Numbered from the stretch's first letter, positions 8,467-17,530 are shown. The stretch: 64,000 nt of DNA from an uncultured Butyrivibrio sp. (GCA_945928575.1 CAMENP010000005.1:92167-156166); one strand, 5' to 3'. Translations and numbers: made by a program. Notes: generated by a model not told the origin, from the sequence alone.

Positions 8467-9372
8467 TTATCCCACCGGTATGTATTTTTTGATTGATTCC
8501 ATGTAATAGCAGGCATACCGGCTTAATATCGCTTCTTTGCGCCTTATAAGACCTATTCTCATATAATCATCCGTCTCAAGCGGCTTTGCAATTATATCCG
8601 GGCTGTTCAACTTATCATCTATTACACCCGAGCTTACCGTAAAACCGTTAAGTCCTATTACAAGACTGAACAATGTAGCCCTGTCTCTTACCTGTATTAT
8701 TTTCGGAAAATCAAGCACACTTAAAAACTCTTCCGAAAAATAAAATGAATTTCTGTCACCCTGCTCGTACACCAGATACGGGTATGGCTGCAATTCTTCT
8801 ATTGTAACGGATTTGTGGGATGCCAACGGGTGGTTCCGGCATATAAACACATGCGGTCCGGCGACAAAAAGTTCTTCAAAAATCAGATCGTTTTTTCTGA
8901 TAAGTTTGGTAATGACTTCCTCGTTATGCTCAGACAGATACAGTATCCCAAGCTCACTCCTGCCCTGCGCAACATCGTCAATTATCTCCCCGGTCTGTGT
9001 CTCCCTAAGTATAAAGCTGTACTTGTCCGCATCAAACTCATTGACCGTGTCAACGAATGCGTTCACGGCAAATGAATAATGCTGGCATGATACAGAGAAT
9101 TTGGGCTCTCTCTTATTATTGACGCCAAAATGTTCTTTCATAATATCCGCCTGTTCAATAAGCATTCTGGCATATGATAAAAGTTCCTCCCCATCACGGG
9201 TTACGGTAACTCCTTTTTTCGTTCTCACAAAAATCTTTATGCCCATTTCTTTCTCAAGATTACTAATTGAAGCACTGAGACTGGGCTGGGATATAAAAAG
9301 TTCACCCGCTGCCTCAGTCATATTCCCACACTCGGCTGTCTTTACAAGATATGTAAGCTGCTGCAGTGTCAT
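8467..9372 (-). CDS. LysR-family transcriptional regulator
   Basis: 301 residues, TAGGAGGACAT before the ATG. The N-terminal winged helix (MTLQQLTYLVKTAECGNMTEAA, then SQPSLSASISNLEKEMG in two stretches) is typical of LysR proteins. The rest is the periplasmic-binding-like effector domain. The overall pattern resembles the CysL/CynR branch. No divergent target gene is present: the neighbours are the ArsR promoter on one side and a DUF4234 protein on the other, both on the minus strand, so the regulated genes cannot be named. It is transcribed alone, bounded by terminators on both sides. Confidence 0.88.
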   Translation of the reverse strand: MTLQQLTYLVKTAECGNMTEAAGELFISQPSLSASISNLEKEMGIKIFVRTKKGVTVTRDGEELLSYARMLIEQADIMKEHFGVNNKREPKFSVSCQHYSFAVNAFVDTVNEFDADKYSFILRETQTGEIIDDVAQGRSELGILYLSEHNEEVITKLIRKNDLIFEELFVAGPHVFICRNHPLASHKSVTIEELQPYPYLVYEQGDRNSFYFSEEFLSVLDFPKIIQVRDRATLFSLVIGLNGFTVSSGVIDDKLNSPDIIAKPLETDDYMRIGLIRRKEAILSRYACYYMESIKKYIPVG

Positions 9373-9383
9373 ATGTCCTCCTA

Positions 9384-9414
9384 TTTAAAAAGGGACTGTA
9401 AATTACAGTCCCTT
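9384..9414 (-). terminator. Intrinsic terminator after the DUF4234 gene
   Basis: AAGGGACTGTAA (9390-9401) and TTACAGTCCCTT (9403-9414) form a near-perfect stem; the minus-strand read-out continues into TTTTTAAATAG. It lies just upstream of the LysR ribosome site. Confidence 0.85.
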
Positions 9415-9432
9415 AGTCACTGTTCCTATGTA

Positions 9433-10131
9433 TTAAAGCATTCTTGCCAGCTTATTCAGGTCATTCTGTATCATGGCATATGATACTATTGAAAGTCCAA
9501 GAAGGTTAAGAATCAGATAAAGCACACTGTTGTCTGCAATCTGTATGCCTCTTCTTGCAGCTTCTTCGGAAATCTTTTTGCCTCTTGTGTATACCCAGTA
9601 CACATTGTAATACGGTACAAGCATAAGGAGAAGGTACTCTCCGACCATATCGCTTGTGTCATTGGCAAGCATTCTGATTTTCTTGACCATACTGTACATC
9701 CAGAACCACATGTAGATTGAACATGTAACAATTGCAAGGATTATGCAGACAGCAATGTTTTTCTCCTCGCGGAATTCATTAGGCATCGGTCCGTTGTATC
9801 CCTGGTTATAATTCTGATTGTAATTGTTGTACTGATTATAACCCTGATTATAATTCTGGTTCGGCTGGCCATATCCCTGATTGTAATTCTGGCCCTGCTG
9901 ACCGTATCCCTGATTATAGTTCTGGTTCGGCTGACCATATCCCTGATTGTAATTCTGGTTCGGCTGGCCGTATCCCTGATTATAGTTCTGGTTCGGCTGA
10001 CCATTATAACCCTGATTATAGTTCTGGTTCGGCTGACCATTATAACCCTGGTTATAATTCTGGTTCGGCTGGCCGTATCCCTGATTATAATTCTGGTTAG
10101 ACTGCTCGTTGTTGTTATTCTGATTGTCCAT
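9433..10131 (-). CDS. DUF4234 membrane protein with Gln/Asn/Gly/Tyr tandem repeats
   Basis: 232 residues from the ATG at 10131 (AAAAAGGAGGATAAT upstream). Residues about 8-110 are a low-complexity region made of seven copies of an 11-12-residue unit (YGQPNQNYNQG), ending in PMPNEF. The C-terminal 120 residues are a DUF4234 domain with helices (VCIILAIVTCSIYMWFWMY; LLLMLVPYYNVYWVY; LYLILNLLGLSIVSYAM). The domain is found in many Firmicute membrane proteins of unknown role. The repeat composition resembles prion-like or condensate-forming tracts and may cluster the protein at the membrane; that is inference. It is a single gene before gltX. Confidence 0.85.
   Translation of the reverse strand: MDNQNNNNEQSNQNYNQGYGQPNQNYNQGYNGQPNQNYNQGYNGQPNQNYNQGYGQPNQNYNQGYGQPNQNYNQGYGQQGQNYNQGYGQPNQNYNQGYNQYNNYNQNYNQGYNGPMPNEFREEKNIAVCIILAIVTCSIYMWFWMYSMVKKIRMLANDTSDMVGEYLLLMLVPYYNVYWVYTRGKKISEEAARRGIQIADNSVLYLILNLLGLSIVSYAMIQNDLNKLARML
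9788..10105 (-). repeat. Tandem coding repeat, 33-36-bp units
   Basis: About seven in-frame copies of a 33-bp (occasionally 36-bp) unit encode YGQPNQNYNQG or YNGQPNQNYNQG. Copies differ by synonymous changes (GGTTAT/GGATAT and similar), and the count is likely to vary between strains. This is a protein-coding repeat, not a CRISPR array. Confidence 0.85.
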
Positions 10132-10155
10132 ATTATCCTCCTTTTTCCACATCCG

Positions 10156-11820
10156 TTAATCCAGTGTCTTTATAGCTGCATTTATGTGGGCGCGCATATC
10201 GTCCTCACCTATAATATGGATTATCGTCCATAAATCAGGTGTATTGGCTTTTCCGGTAACCGCTATTCTTACCATCTCTGCCACATCCGATATACTTCCC
10301 TTGTAATTATCAGGTTCAGCCTTGTATGCCTTCATATCGGCAGCAAAACCGAATTTACCTGCAATCACCTTAAGGTTATCAAACCAAGCCTGATTATCGG
10401 CTTCATGTGAATATGTCGCAAGATATTCATTAAGAACATCCTTTGTAAGTTGTGCATCAAGCTTGAATCCATCCTTTTCATCAGACTCGGAAGTTCCGAA
10501 GAAGTAACCGATGAGCTCCATAATCTGTCTTGCATATATGAAATCTTTTCTGCGGCGCTTCATTCCGATTCCCATATAAAGTCTGAGCACGGCAAGCATC
10601 TTTTCCTTATCGGCAAACCATATCGCAGCTTTCTCAGATTCATTCTCCACAGCCCATTCATGAAGGAAGTCATACATCTCGTCTTCCGAAAGGCGTGCAA
10701 GCTCATTCTTACATATATTATGAAGCTTATCCTTATCGAAAAGCGCTCCCGACTGGCTCATCTTCTCGATTGTAAACGGAAATTCATTAATGTCTTTATC
10801 CGGGAATTTCTCATACCACTCCTCAAAGTTCGAGTTAAGAAGTGTAAGAAGATACACCTTCATTGCTCTCGGATGGTATCCGTCCTTACGATAATAATCA
10901 AGTGAGAGTTCCGGATCTTTTCTCTTGGAAAGCTTACGCTTACCGCCGGTCTCTTCATCAAACTTCATAAGATGCGCCGTATGTCCGTATGCCGGCATCT
11001 TAAATCCGAGCACATGAAAAAGTTCGTAATGTGTCGGAACCGACGCAAGCCACTCACCGCCTCTGATAACGGTGGTCGTCCTCATAAGATGGTCATCTAT
11101 CGCATGTGCAAAATGATATGTCGGAACCCCGTCTCTCTTAAGGAGTACGATATCGTGGATGTTCTCCGGAAGCTTGATCTCTCCCATGATACTGTCCACG
11201 AAAGTTATTTCCTTATCCGGACTTCCCTGTGAGCGGAGTCTCAATACATAAGTCTCTCCAGCATCTATTCTTCTCTTGATCTCTTCGTAGCTTAAGTCAC
11301 GGCAATGTGCATATTTGCCGTAATATCCGGTAAGTACCTTATCAGCTTCCTGTTCAAGTCTTACTTTCTCAAGTTCTTCTTCTGTACAAAAGCACGGATA
11401 TGCAAGTCCTCTCTCAACAAGGCTCTTGGCATATGCATGATAAATCTCAACACGCTGACGCTGAAAATAAGGGCCGTATGCGTTCTGCGGCGCATCATCC
11501 GGGAAACCTGCTCCCTCGTCAAATTCTATGTCAAAATATCTCAAAACATTAATAATAGTCTCAACCGCGCCATCTACCTTACGCTTCTCATCCGTATCTT
11601 CTATTCTTAAATAGAATACGCCTCCGTTGCGGTGTGCTATTCTCTCATCGGCAAGTGCGCTGTAAAGATTACCGAGATGTATGAATCCTGTCGGGCTCGG
11701 TGCCATACGTGTCACCTGCGCTTTGGCAGGAAGTTTTCTATACGGAAACTTTTCTTCATAATATTCCGGTGTCTTATCAACATCCGGGAAAAGTAATTGT
11801 GCTAATTGTGCGTTATCCAT
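10156..11820 (-). CDS. gltX: Glutamyl-tRNA synthetase
   Basis: 554 residues from the ATG at 11820 (GGAGG 6 bases upstream). Class I synthetase charging tRNA-Glu, and in Firmicutes usually also tRNA-Gln for later amidation. The HIGH-type motif is in PSPTGFIHLGN (about residues 41-51) and KMSKS is KLSKR (296-300). The protein is longer than the roughly 490-residue classical form and carries a large C-terminal anticodon-binding cage, like other clostridial enzymes. In Bacillus gltX sits in the ispF-cysE-cysS-sigH block; here it lies apart, next to the GTPase-nuclease fusion gene. Confidence 0.95.
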   Translation of the reverse strand: MDNAQLAQLLFPDVDKTPEYYEEKFPYRKLPAKAQVTRMAPSPTGFIHLGNLYSALADERIAHRNGGVFYLRIEDTDEKRKVDGAVETIINVLRYFDIEFDEGAGFPDDAPQNAYGPYFQRQRVEIYHAYAKSLVERGLAYPCFCTEEELEKVRLEQEADKVLTGYYGKYAHCRDLSYEEIKRRIDAGETYVLRLRSQGSPDKEITFVDSIMGEIKLPENIHDIVLLKRDGVPTYHFAHAIDDHLMRTTTVIRGGEWLASVPTHYELFHVLGFKMPAYGHTAHLMKFDEETGGKRKLSKRKDPELSLDYYRKDGYHPRAMKVYLLTLLNSNFEEWYEKFPDKDINEFPFTIEKMSQSGALFDKDKLHNICKNELARLSEDEMYDFLHEWAVENESEKAAIWFADKEKMLAVLRLYMGIGMKRRRKDFIYARQIMELIGYFFGTSESDEKDGFKLDAQLTKDVLNEYLATYSHEADNQAWFDNLKVIAGKFGFAADMKAYKAEPDNYKGSISDVAEMVRIAVTGKANTPDLWTIIHIIGEDDMRAHINAAIKTLD

Positions 11821-11887
11821 TTCATCCTCCATAATAACTGTAACTTATTTGATTATTGCATTACTGCCACCAAACGTCAATATCTTT

Positions 11888-14503
11888 TTACAAATTAAGC
11901 CATTCGCCGAGATAAGTTCTGTTACTTTCACGACTGCCATCGCTGTAACTGCGAAGGTGCTCATCGCACACTCTTTTGACCTCTTTTTCAAATTCCCTTG
12001 ATGAAATCAGCCGGCAGCCCTCACCACGGATTATGATCTGCTCAAGGCCGTCCGAGGTCGCAACGGTTATGTCGTATCTGGCTCCGTTTTCATGTGCGAA
12101 TTCCTCTATATACCGGTCCGCAGTCTGTGCCTCTTTGGTATACACCACATGGATGTTATTAATGTCAAGATGTTCCGTGACATGGCCTTTGATCCTGTAA
12201 GCATCAAATACTACAATCACATCAGCACTTATAGCGGCCTTATAATTACACATGATATCTATCAATCTGTCCCTCGCACTGTCGATATTCTGCGCGGCAA
12301 GCTCATTTAATTCTTTCCAGGCAAAAATAACATTATACCCGTCAACCAGAAGATATGGCTTACGCACCGCACTGCCCTTATATGTGCGCGTAACGGGCTG
12401 CGATACATGTGTGCGCTTTTTGTAAAGGCCATTGTGTGAAGATGATTTCGGCGCACTGTTTGAGCCGCCGCTCTTAGCTATGATATCATCTATCTCCTCG
12501 GTTCCGATCGATAAATCTATCTGCCCTCTGATATCGGATTTATAAGTATCAGGAATTACAATATCATAATCCGTTTCTTCCTCCTGCACATGCATGTGCG
12601 CATCCGCTTCATACCACGGAACCACATATCCCGCTCCGTGCGCGCAGAAAACAGAATCCGCCGTATTGACGGTATCACTCTCAGGGTCATATCCCGAAGC
12701 TTCTATTACCTCGGCCTCGTTGTGGCAGTAATCGTATCCGTCAAGCGAAAATTCTATCTTACCCTTGCCATGCGTATACGACATGAGCTCCGATCCGTAT
12801 TCCATCAGTCCCGATACCGGCGCGCGTCCGCACAACACTGTTGTACTGCCGTCATTTTCCACCGGCTCCGCCATGCCGCTCATCTGCATTATGTCGGTCA
12901 TTGCCCGTCCCACACACTCATTCGGCAGTTCCATCCTGAATCTGTAATAAGGTTCAAGAAGCCTGCTCTTCGCTTTCATAAGTCCCTGCCTTACGGCCCG
13001 GTACACCGCCTGTCGGAAATCTCCGCCCTCGGTATGCTTAATATGCGCCCTTCCCGAAACCAAAGTTATTTTAATATCGGTTATGACGGCTCTTGTGAGA
13101 ACGCCCTTGTGCCTGCGTTCCGCAAGATGCGTAAGAATAAGCCGCTGCCAGTTGCGTGCAAGCACTTCCTCACTGCACTCCGTATCAAACACCATACCGC
13201 TTCCGCGTTCGCCCGGCTCAAGTCTTAAATGAACCTCGGCATAATGCCTTAACGGTTCAAAATGACCGCTGCCCATTACCGTATCGTCAATCGTTTCCTT
13301 ATATACTATGCGGCCCCTGCCGAGCGACACATCAAGTCCGGTACGCTCCTTGACCATATTGATGAGTATTTCCGCCTGCACAGGCCCCATGACTTTTACA
13401 TTGATTTCCCTGCTGTCGTTGTTAAAGCCGACTTCAAGTTCGGGATTGGCCTGGCCTATTCTGGCAATTTCCGGATAGACCACCCTTGCGTCCACTCCCT
13501 CCGGCAAAATCAGCTTATATGTTATTACCGGGACAAGATTTGCTTTAAAAACTGTCCGCTCCTGTCCGAACACATCGCCCGTATCGGACTCTGACGGTCC
13601 GCATAACGCACACACCATTCCGGGTTCTGCCTCCGCAACACAGCTGTACCGTCCGCCGTTGTAGACACGTATTTCATTAACCTTGGCTTCCCAGCTTGTG
13701 CCGTCCGCATGCTTCCCGCGTATCACATCCCTGACTTTTAACAGGCCTCCGGTTATCTTGATGTAAGTCAGTCTCTCGCCGCGCTGTCCGTATGCTATCT
13801 TATATACTACACCCGAAAATTCATCCCGGTATTCCGGGCGGATGATAAGTTCTGACATACCACGCATAAAATTATCAATACCGTCAAGTTTCAATGCCGA
13901 GCCCATAAAACAAGGGAAAACCTTACGCCCGCTTACGGCTTTGGCAATGCTCTCCGGTGCAATGTTTTCATGAGCCATAAATTCATCAAAAAGGCCGTCA
14001 TCACATAATGAAACATCCTCATAAGGTATGCCGTCCGTAAAATCAATTATCCGATCGGACAGTTCGGTTGTCATCCCGGCAAGCAGCCCTTTGCGGTCAA
14101 CATCATCCCTGTCCGTCTTGTTGACAAAAATAAACGTCGGTATCCTGTAATTCTCAAGAAGTCTCCATAACGTCGCGGTATGGCTCTGCACTCCGCGGGA
14201 GCCGTCAATCACTAACACAGCGTAGTCAAGGATCATAAGACTTCTCTCCATCTCGGCCCCGAAATCCACATGACCCGGCGTATCTATCAGTGTATATTCA
14301 ACATCACCGTAATGTACAACCGCCTGTTTGGAAAAAACAGTAATCCCTCTGGCTCTTTCAATATCATAATTGTCCAAAAAAGCATCCTTGTTATCAACCC
14401 GGCCCGGCTTGTCTATTGCGCCGCTCTTATAAAGCATTGCTTCGGTAAGAGTGGTTTTTCCCGCATCAACATGCGCAAGAATGCCCATAACAATTTTCTT
14501 CAT
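11888..14503 (-). CDS. TetM-like ribosomal-protection GTPase fused to a Rae1/YacP-type NYN nuclease
   Basis: 871 residues, GGAAGG upstream of the ATG. Residues 1-650 are an EF-G-like translational GTPase: G1 AHVDAGKTT (10-18), RGITVFSKQ, G3 DTPGHVDF, G4 NKTD, followed by EF-G domains II-V, in the TetM/TetO family order. A linker (about 660-715; serine-rich and basic) leads to an NYN domain at about 717-855, matching YacP/Rae1: LLVDGYNVI (D721), VVFDAY (D767), TADRYIEE (D796), TSDGLEQ (D818), the four acidic residues that bind metal in this fold. Rae1 of Bacillus cuts mRNA in the ribosomal A site. The fusion would let a GTPase that enters the A site deliver a nuclease there. It follows an FGGY kinase gene by 3 bases. 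True tetracycline resistance is not implied. Confidence 0.9.
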   Translation of the reverse strand: MKKIVMGILAHVDAGKTTLTEAMLYKSGAIDKPGRVDNKDAFLDNYDIERARGITVFSKQAVVHYGDVEYTLIDTPGHVDFGAEMERSLMILDYAVLVIDGSRGVQSHTATLWRLLENYRIPTFIFVNKTDRDDVDRKGLLAGMTTELSDRIIDFTDGIPYEDVSLCDDGLFDEFMAHENIAPESIAKAVSGRKVFPCFMGSALKLDGIDNFMRGMSELIIRPEYRDEFSGVVYKIAYGQRGERLTYIKITGGLLKVRDVIRGKHADGTSWEAKVNEIRVYNGGRYSCVAEAEPGMVCALCGPSESDTGDVFGQERTVFKANLVPVITYKLILPEGVDARVVYPEIARIGQANPELEVGFNNDSREINVKVMGPVQAEILINMVKERTGLDVSLGRGRIVYKETIDDTVMGSGHFEPLRHYAEVHLRLEPGERGSGMVFDTECSEEVLARNWQRLILTHLAERRHKGVLTRAVITDIKITLVSGRAHIKHTEGGDFRQAVYRAVRQGLMKAKSRLLEPYYRFRMELPNECVGRAMTDIMQMSGMAEPVENDGSTTVLCGRAPVSGLMEYGSELMSYTHGKGKIEFSLDGYDYCHNEAEVIEASGYDPESDTVNTADSVFCAHGAGYVVPWYEADAHMHVQEEETDYDIVIPDTYKSDIRGQIDLSIGTEEIDDIIAKSGGSNSAPKSSSHNGLYKKRTHVSQPVTRTYKGSAVRKPYLLVDGYNVIFAWKELNELAAQNIDSARDRLIDIMCNYKAAISADVIVVFDAYRIKGHVTEHLDINNIHVVYTKEAQTADRYIEEFAHENGARYDITVATSDGLEQIIIRGEGCRLISSREFEKEVKRVCDEHLRSYSDGSRESNRTYLGEWLNL

Positions 14504-14506
14504 ATA

Positions 14507-16096
14507 TTAACAACCTTCCGTTGCCGCTTTCTCAACCTTCATTGTCTTCTTATAGCGGTCCATATAAATCTCAAAATCTCTCACATCCTCTGCCACCGGA
14601 TTTATGACCGTAGATTTGACATCGGCAAATATCCTGTTATCCAGAAAATTACCGAGAGAGCCGTATTCTTTTTTATGTATCATATACAATCCAAGCAGTG
14701 CCATTCCCCATGCTCCGCCCTCACCGGCATTCTCCATAACGGTAACAGGCGTGTCCATGGCCGCAGCCATAATTCTCTGTCCGGCAACCGGTGTCTTGAA
14801 AAATCCTCCATGACCTGTGATCCTGTCAAGTCCCACCTTCTCATCCTTAAAAAGAATATCAAGGCCTATTTTCAGGGATGCTATGGAGCTGTATATATTG
14901 GCCTTCATAAAATTGGCGACGTTAAGTATTGAATCTGGCTGTCTTACAACGAGAGGTCTTCCCTCGTCAAAGCCCGTAATATGCTCGCCGGAAAAATAAT
15001 TATATGTGACTATTCCGCCGCAGTCGGCATTGCCTTCAAGCGCTTTGGTAAAAAGTGTCTCGTACACCTTGCCGGTATCCGTCTTAAATCCCATACATTC
15101 CGCAAAATCCATAAAGAGTCCGGCCCATGCGTTAATATCCGATGTGCAGTTATTGCAATGCACCATCGCAACCGGACTTCCGTCAGGCGTCGTAACCATA
15201 TCAAGCTCTTCGTGGAGTTTATTAAGCTTCCTGTCGAGAACGACCATTGCAAATACGGATGTTCCGGCCGATACATTTCCGGTTCTTACGCTGACCGCAT
15301 CGGTGGCTGTCATTCCGGTTCCGGCATCTCCTTCCGGAGGACATAAATGTACTCCGGCTCTAAGCTTTCCGGATGCGTCCAGAAGTGCCGCGCCCTCATC
15401 CGTCAGGCATCCCGCATCTTCTCCCGCAGTAAGAACGTGCGGCAGGATATCACGCAGTTTCCAGTCATAATGCCTGTCCGCAATAAGCTCATCAAACTGT
15501 TCCATATGTTTTCTTTCATAATCACAAGCCGATGAATCAATCGGAAACATTCCCGATGCCTCTCCGACTCCCATGACTTTATTGCCGGTAAGCCTGTAAT
15601 GTATATAACCTGCAAGCGTTGTAAGGTATTTTATACCTGCAACATGTTCTTCGCCGTTAAGGATAGCCTGATACAGATGTGCGATGCTCCATCTCTGCGG
15701 GATATGGAAACCGAAAAGTGATGTAAGCTCCGCGGAAGCCTCGCCCGTTATCGTGTTGCGCCATGTCCTGAACGGAACCAGTAATCTGTCATTCTCATCA
15801 AGTGCAATATATCCGTGCATCATTCCACTGAAGCCCAAAGCCGCCAGTGAGGTTATGTAAACGTTATATTTATCATATACGTCTTCCGCCAATGAGGCAT
15901 AGCAATCCCTTAATCCGCCTATTATGTCTTCCTCGCTGTATGTCCATATGCCCGAAACAAGCTTATTCTCCCAGTCATGGCTGCCGATTGCGATAACTTT
16001 TCCCTCATCGTCCGTAAGCACGGCTTTAATTCTTGTAGAGCCGAATTCCATTCCGAGAACCGCTCTTCCCTGTTCAATAAATTCCGATATATTCAT
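14507..16096 (-). CDS. FGGY-family carbohydrate kinase (xylulokinase / ribulokinase type)
   Basis: 529 residues, AAAGGAAG upstream. Actin-like ATPase fold with the first phosphate loop MEFGSTRIKAVL (about residues 16-27), FGGY_N substrate features (GFSGMMHGY), FGGY_C with DAGTGMTATDAVSVRTGNVS and GGFFKTP, ending in the adenosine-binding GEGGAWGMALLG. These kinases phosphorylate pentoses, pentuloses or related sugars. The closest general pattern is L-ribulokinase or xylulokinase, but the substrate cannot be fixed. It is separated from the GTPase-nuclease gene by only 3 bases, so the two share a transcript. It lies about 10 kb from the GH43/GH27 pair, on the other strand. Confidence 0.88.
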   Translation of the reverse strand: MNISEFIEQGRAVLGMEFGSTRIKAVLTDDEGKVIAIGSHDWENKLVSGIWTYSEEDIIGGLRDCYASLAEDVYDKYNVYITSLAALGFSGMMHGYIALDENDRLLVPFRTWRNTITGEASAELTSLFGFHIPQRWSIAHLYQAILNGEEHVAGIKYLTTLAGYIHYRLTGNKVMGVGEASGMFPIDSSACDYERKHMEQFDELIADRHYDWKLRDILPHVLTAGEDAGCLTDEGAALLDASGKLRAGVHLCPPEGDAGTGMTATDAVSVRTGNVSAGTSVFAMVVLDRKLNKLHEELDMVTTPDGSPVAMVHCNNCTSDINAWAGLFMDFAECMGFKTDTGKVYETLFTKALEGNADCGGIVTYNYFSGEHITGFDEGRPLVVRQPDSILNVANFMKANIYSSIASLKIGLDILFKDEKVGLDRITGHGGFFKTPVAGQRIMAAAMDTPVTVMENAGEGGAWGMALLGLYMIHKKEYGSLGNFLDNRIFADVKSTVINPVAEDVRDFEIYMDRYKKTMKVEKAATEGC

Positions 16097-16149
16097 GTAA
16101 AAATTACTTCCTTTTTTTTGAAATAATTATACAATATCGCTCACAAATA

Positions 16150-16178
16150 GTAAAGAAAAAGCGGCATCCGCCGCTTTA
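16150..16178 (-). terminator. Intrinsic terminator overlapping the stop of the coiled-coil protein gene
   Basis: AAAGCGG (16158-16164) and CCGCTTT (16171-16177) with loop CATC; the minus-strand product ends in TTTTTCTTTACT. It isolates the kinase operon from the gene above. Confidence 0.75.
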
Positions 16179-16955
16179 TCTGTGTGTGTTACGCCTTATA
16201 TGCGTCATATAATTTTGAATGGTGTCAACAAGATTCTGCGCCTCCACGGTATCATATGAGGCACTTTCATCCGTCTTATCCTCCGTTACTGTCTCCGTGG
16301 TATCAGGACTGTCGGAATCTTTCGTTACCTCGTCCGTATCTTTGGATGTATCCTCATCCTGTTCTACATCTTCGCCGTCTTTAACCTCCGTATTAGGGCT
16401 GTCCGCTTTCTTTTCTTCCTTATATTCCTCTTCCGTAGGAAGCTTTGCATAAGCACCCGACTGAACAAATTCATTGTGGGCTTTATTTATGTATGATGTC
16501 TTGGCAAGCAGCTTTTCCGCTATTTCATATTTCTTACCGTCCGGAATTGCCGGATTGTTCACAACACGCTTAAGCTCACACAGATAAGAGGACATCTTAT
16601 TAAATCTCGCACGATCGGCCTGTTCCTTGGTCTTGCAATGCTTAAGTTCTTCCTTATATGAATCCTTCTCCTGAAGCATCTCCTTGTAACTTCTGTAAAG
16701 ATCCGGGTTCTTCTGGGCGATATACTGTTCCTCCTCCGGGGTCAGCGCCTCTCCGGCCTTCATCTTGGATGTAATTTCATTGAGCTTCTGATTCTCACGC
16801 ATCTTCGCGGCATCCTCTTTATATTGATTAAGAATCCGTTCCTCAGGTGTCATTTCCTTCATGAATATCTTGCCGGTCTGTTTTTTCTGCTGCCACTCCG
16901 AGTCCATTTTCTTAAGTCTCATGGCATTGCTTATGGTTCCTGTTATAAGTAACAT
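16176..16955 (-). CDS. Uncharacterised coiled-coil protein with acidic C-terminus
   Basis: 259 residues, AAGGAGG 8 bases upstream of the ATG. Not recognised. Residues about 15-160 are charged and helical with coiled-coil character, including LTPEEEQYIAQKNPDLYRSY, a motif seen in uncharacterised Lachnospiraceae proteins. Residues 165-235 are very rich in Glu, Asp, Thr and Ser and probably disordered. The last 25 residues (VEAQNLVDTIQNYMTHIRR) may form another helix. No signal peptide or membrane segment, so a soluble protein. Its own promoter region (16956-17095) contains a CTAATTAG-centred dyad and a TCCGGAA hairpin. Function unknown. Confidence 0.7.
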   Translation of the reverse strand: MLLITGTISNAMRLKKMDSEWQQKKQTGKIFMKEMTPEERILNQYKEDAAKMRENQKLNEITSKMKAGEALTPEEEQYIAQKNPDLYRSYKEMLQEKDSYKEELKHCKTKEQADRARFNKMSSYLCELKRVVNNPAIPDGKKYEIAEKLLAKTSYINKAHNEFVQSGAYAKLPTEEEYKEEKKADSPNTEVKDGEDVEQDEDTSKDTDEVTKDSDSPDTTETVTEDKTDESASYDTVEAQNLVDTIQNYMTHIRRNTHR

Positions 16956-17095
16956 AATAAACCTCCTTGTTACACCGCAATCCGGAATCCGTTCCGGAAG
17001 GTTTGGCAGAATATACTAATTAGCATATCGGCATAACAGGAAGGTTTATTAATGTAAGTGATTTTATATTTGGCAATTAAAATGAAAATTCCAAA

Positions 17096-17530
17096 CTAAG
17101 CTAATGATGCAAGTTTGGCTCCGAGTGCTTCGCACTGTGCTGTGGCATCAGCATCAGGTGCACCCATACATATTACTCCTTCGCCATCAACTACTGTGGC
17201 TCCGGCAGATGTCATTCTGTCAACCCAGTCACGCATCCACTGTCCGTCTCCCCAGCCGTATGAGCCGAAAAGTCCGATAGTCTTGCCTGAAACTGACATC
17301 TCAAGGTCGCTGACAAACGGCTCCATCTCGCCTTCTTCGAGAACTTCTGCACCCATAGCCGGACATCCGAGTGCGAATACTTTGGCACTCTTAAGCTCAT
17401 CAATTGATGCATCGCTCACAAATACAACGTCAGCCTCTTTGCCTGCTTTTCTGATTCCGTCGGCAACTGCATTAGCCATTGCCTCGGTATTTCCGGATTG
17501 TGACCAGAATACTACCTGAATATTACTCAT
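17096..17530 (-). CDS. Flavodoxin
   Basis: 144 residues from the ATG at 17530 (TTGGAGGATTTTC upstream). The FMN phosphate loop SQSGNTEAMA (about residues 9-18) and the later FGSYGWGDGQWM flavin loop identify a short-chain flavodoxin, a cytoplasmic one-electron carrier that replaces ferredoxin when iron is scarce. It overlaps the stop of the DUF3793 gene by 8 bases and shares its promoter, which carries the same operator as the feoA and feoB genes. Expression under iron limitation is therefore likely, matching what is known for flavodoxins. Confidence 0.92.
   Translation of the reverse strand: MSNIQVVFWSQSGNTEAMANAVADGIRKAGKEADVVFVSDASIDELKSAKVFALGCPAMGAEVLEEGEMEPFVSDLEMSVSGKTIGLFGSYGWGDGQWMRDWVDRMTSAGATVVDGEGVICMGAPDADATAQCEALGAKLASLA

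Noticed and set aside
9788..10105. Regular repeats that might be a CRISPR array
   Set aside because: The repeats are in frame within a protein, have no unique spacers and encode a YGQPNQNYNQG unit.
12590..13228. Long open frame on the plus strand opposite the GTPase-nuclease gene
   Set aside because: Arg/His-rich, without a ribosome site or family match, and fully opposite a clear gene.
11888..14503. Acquired tetracycline resistance gene
   Set aside because: Similarity is to the TetM family in general, but the gene is fused to an NYN domain, lies among housekeeping genes and shows no mobile-element marks, so it is probably a native factor.
17011..17028. ATATACTAATTAGCATAT as another iron-regulator box before the coiled-coil gene
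   Set aside because: The half sites are in the reverse order (CTAA-TTAG rather than GTTAG-N6-CTAAC) with no spacer, so it does not fit the box found at the other three promoters.
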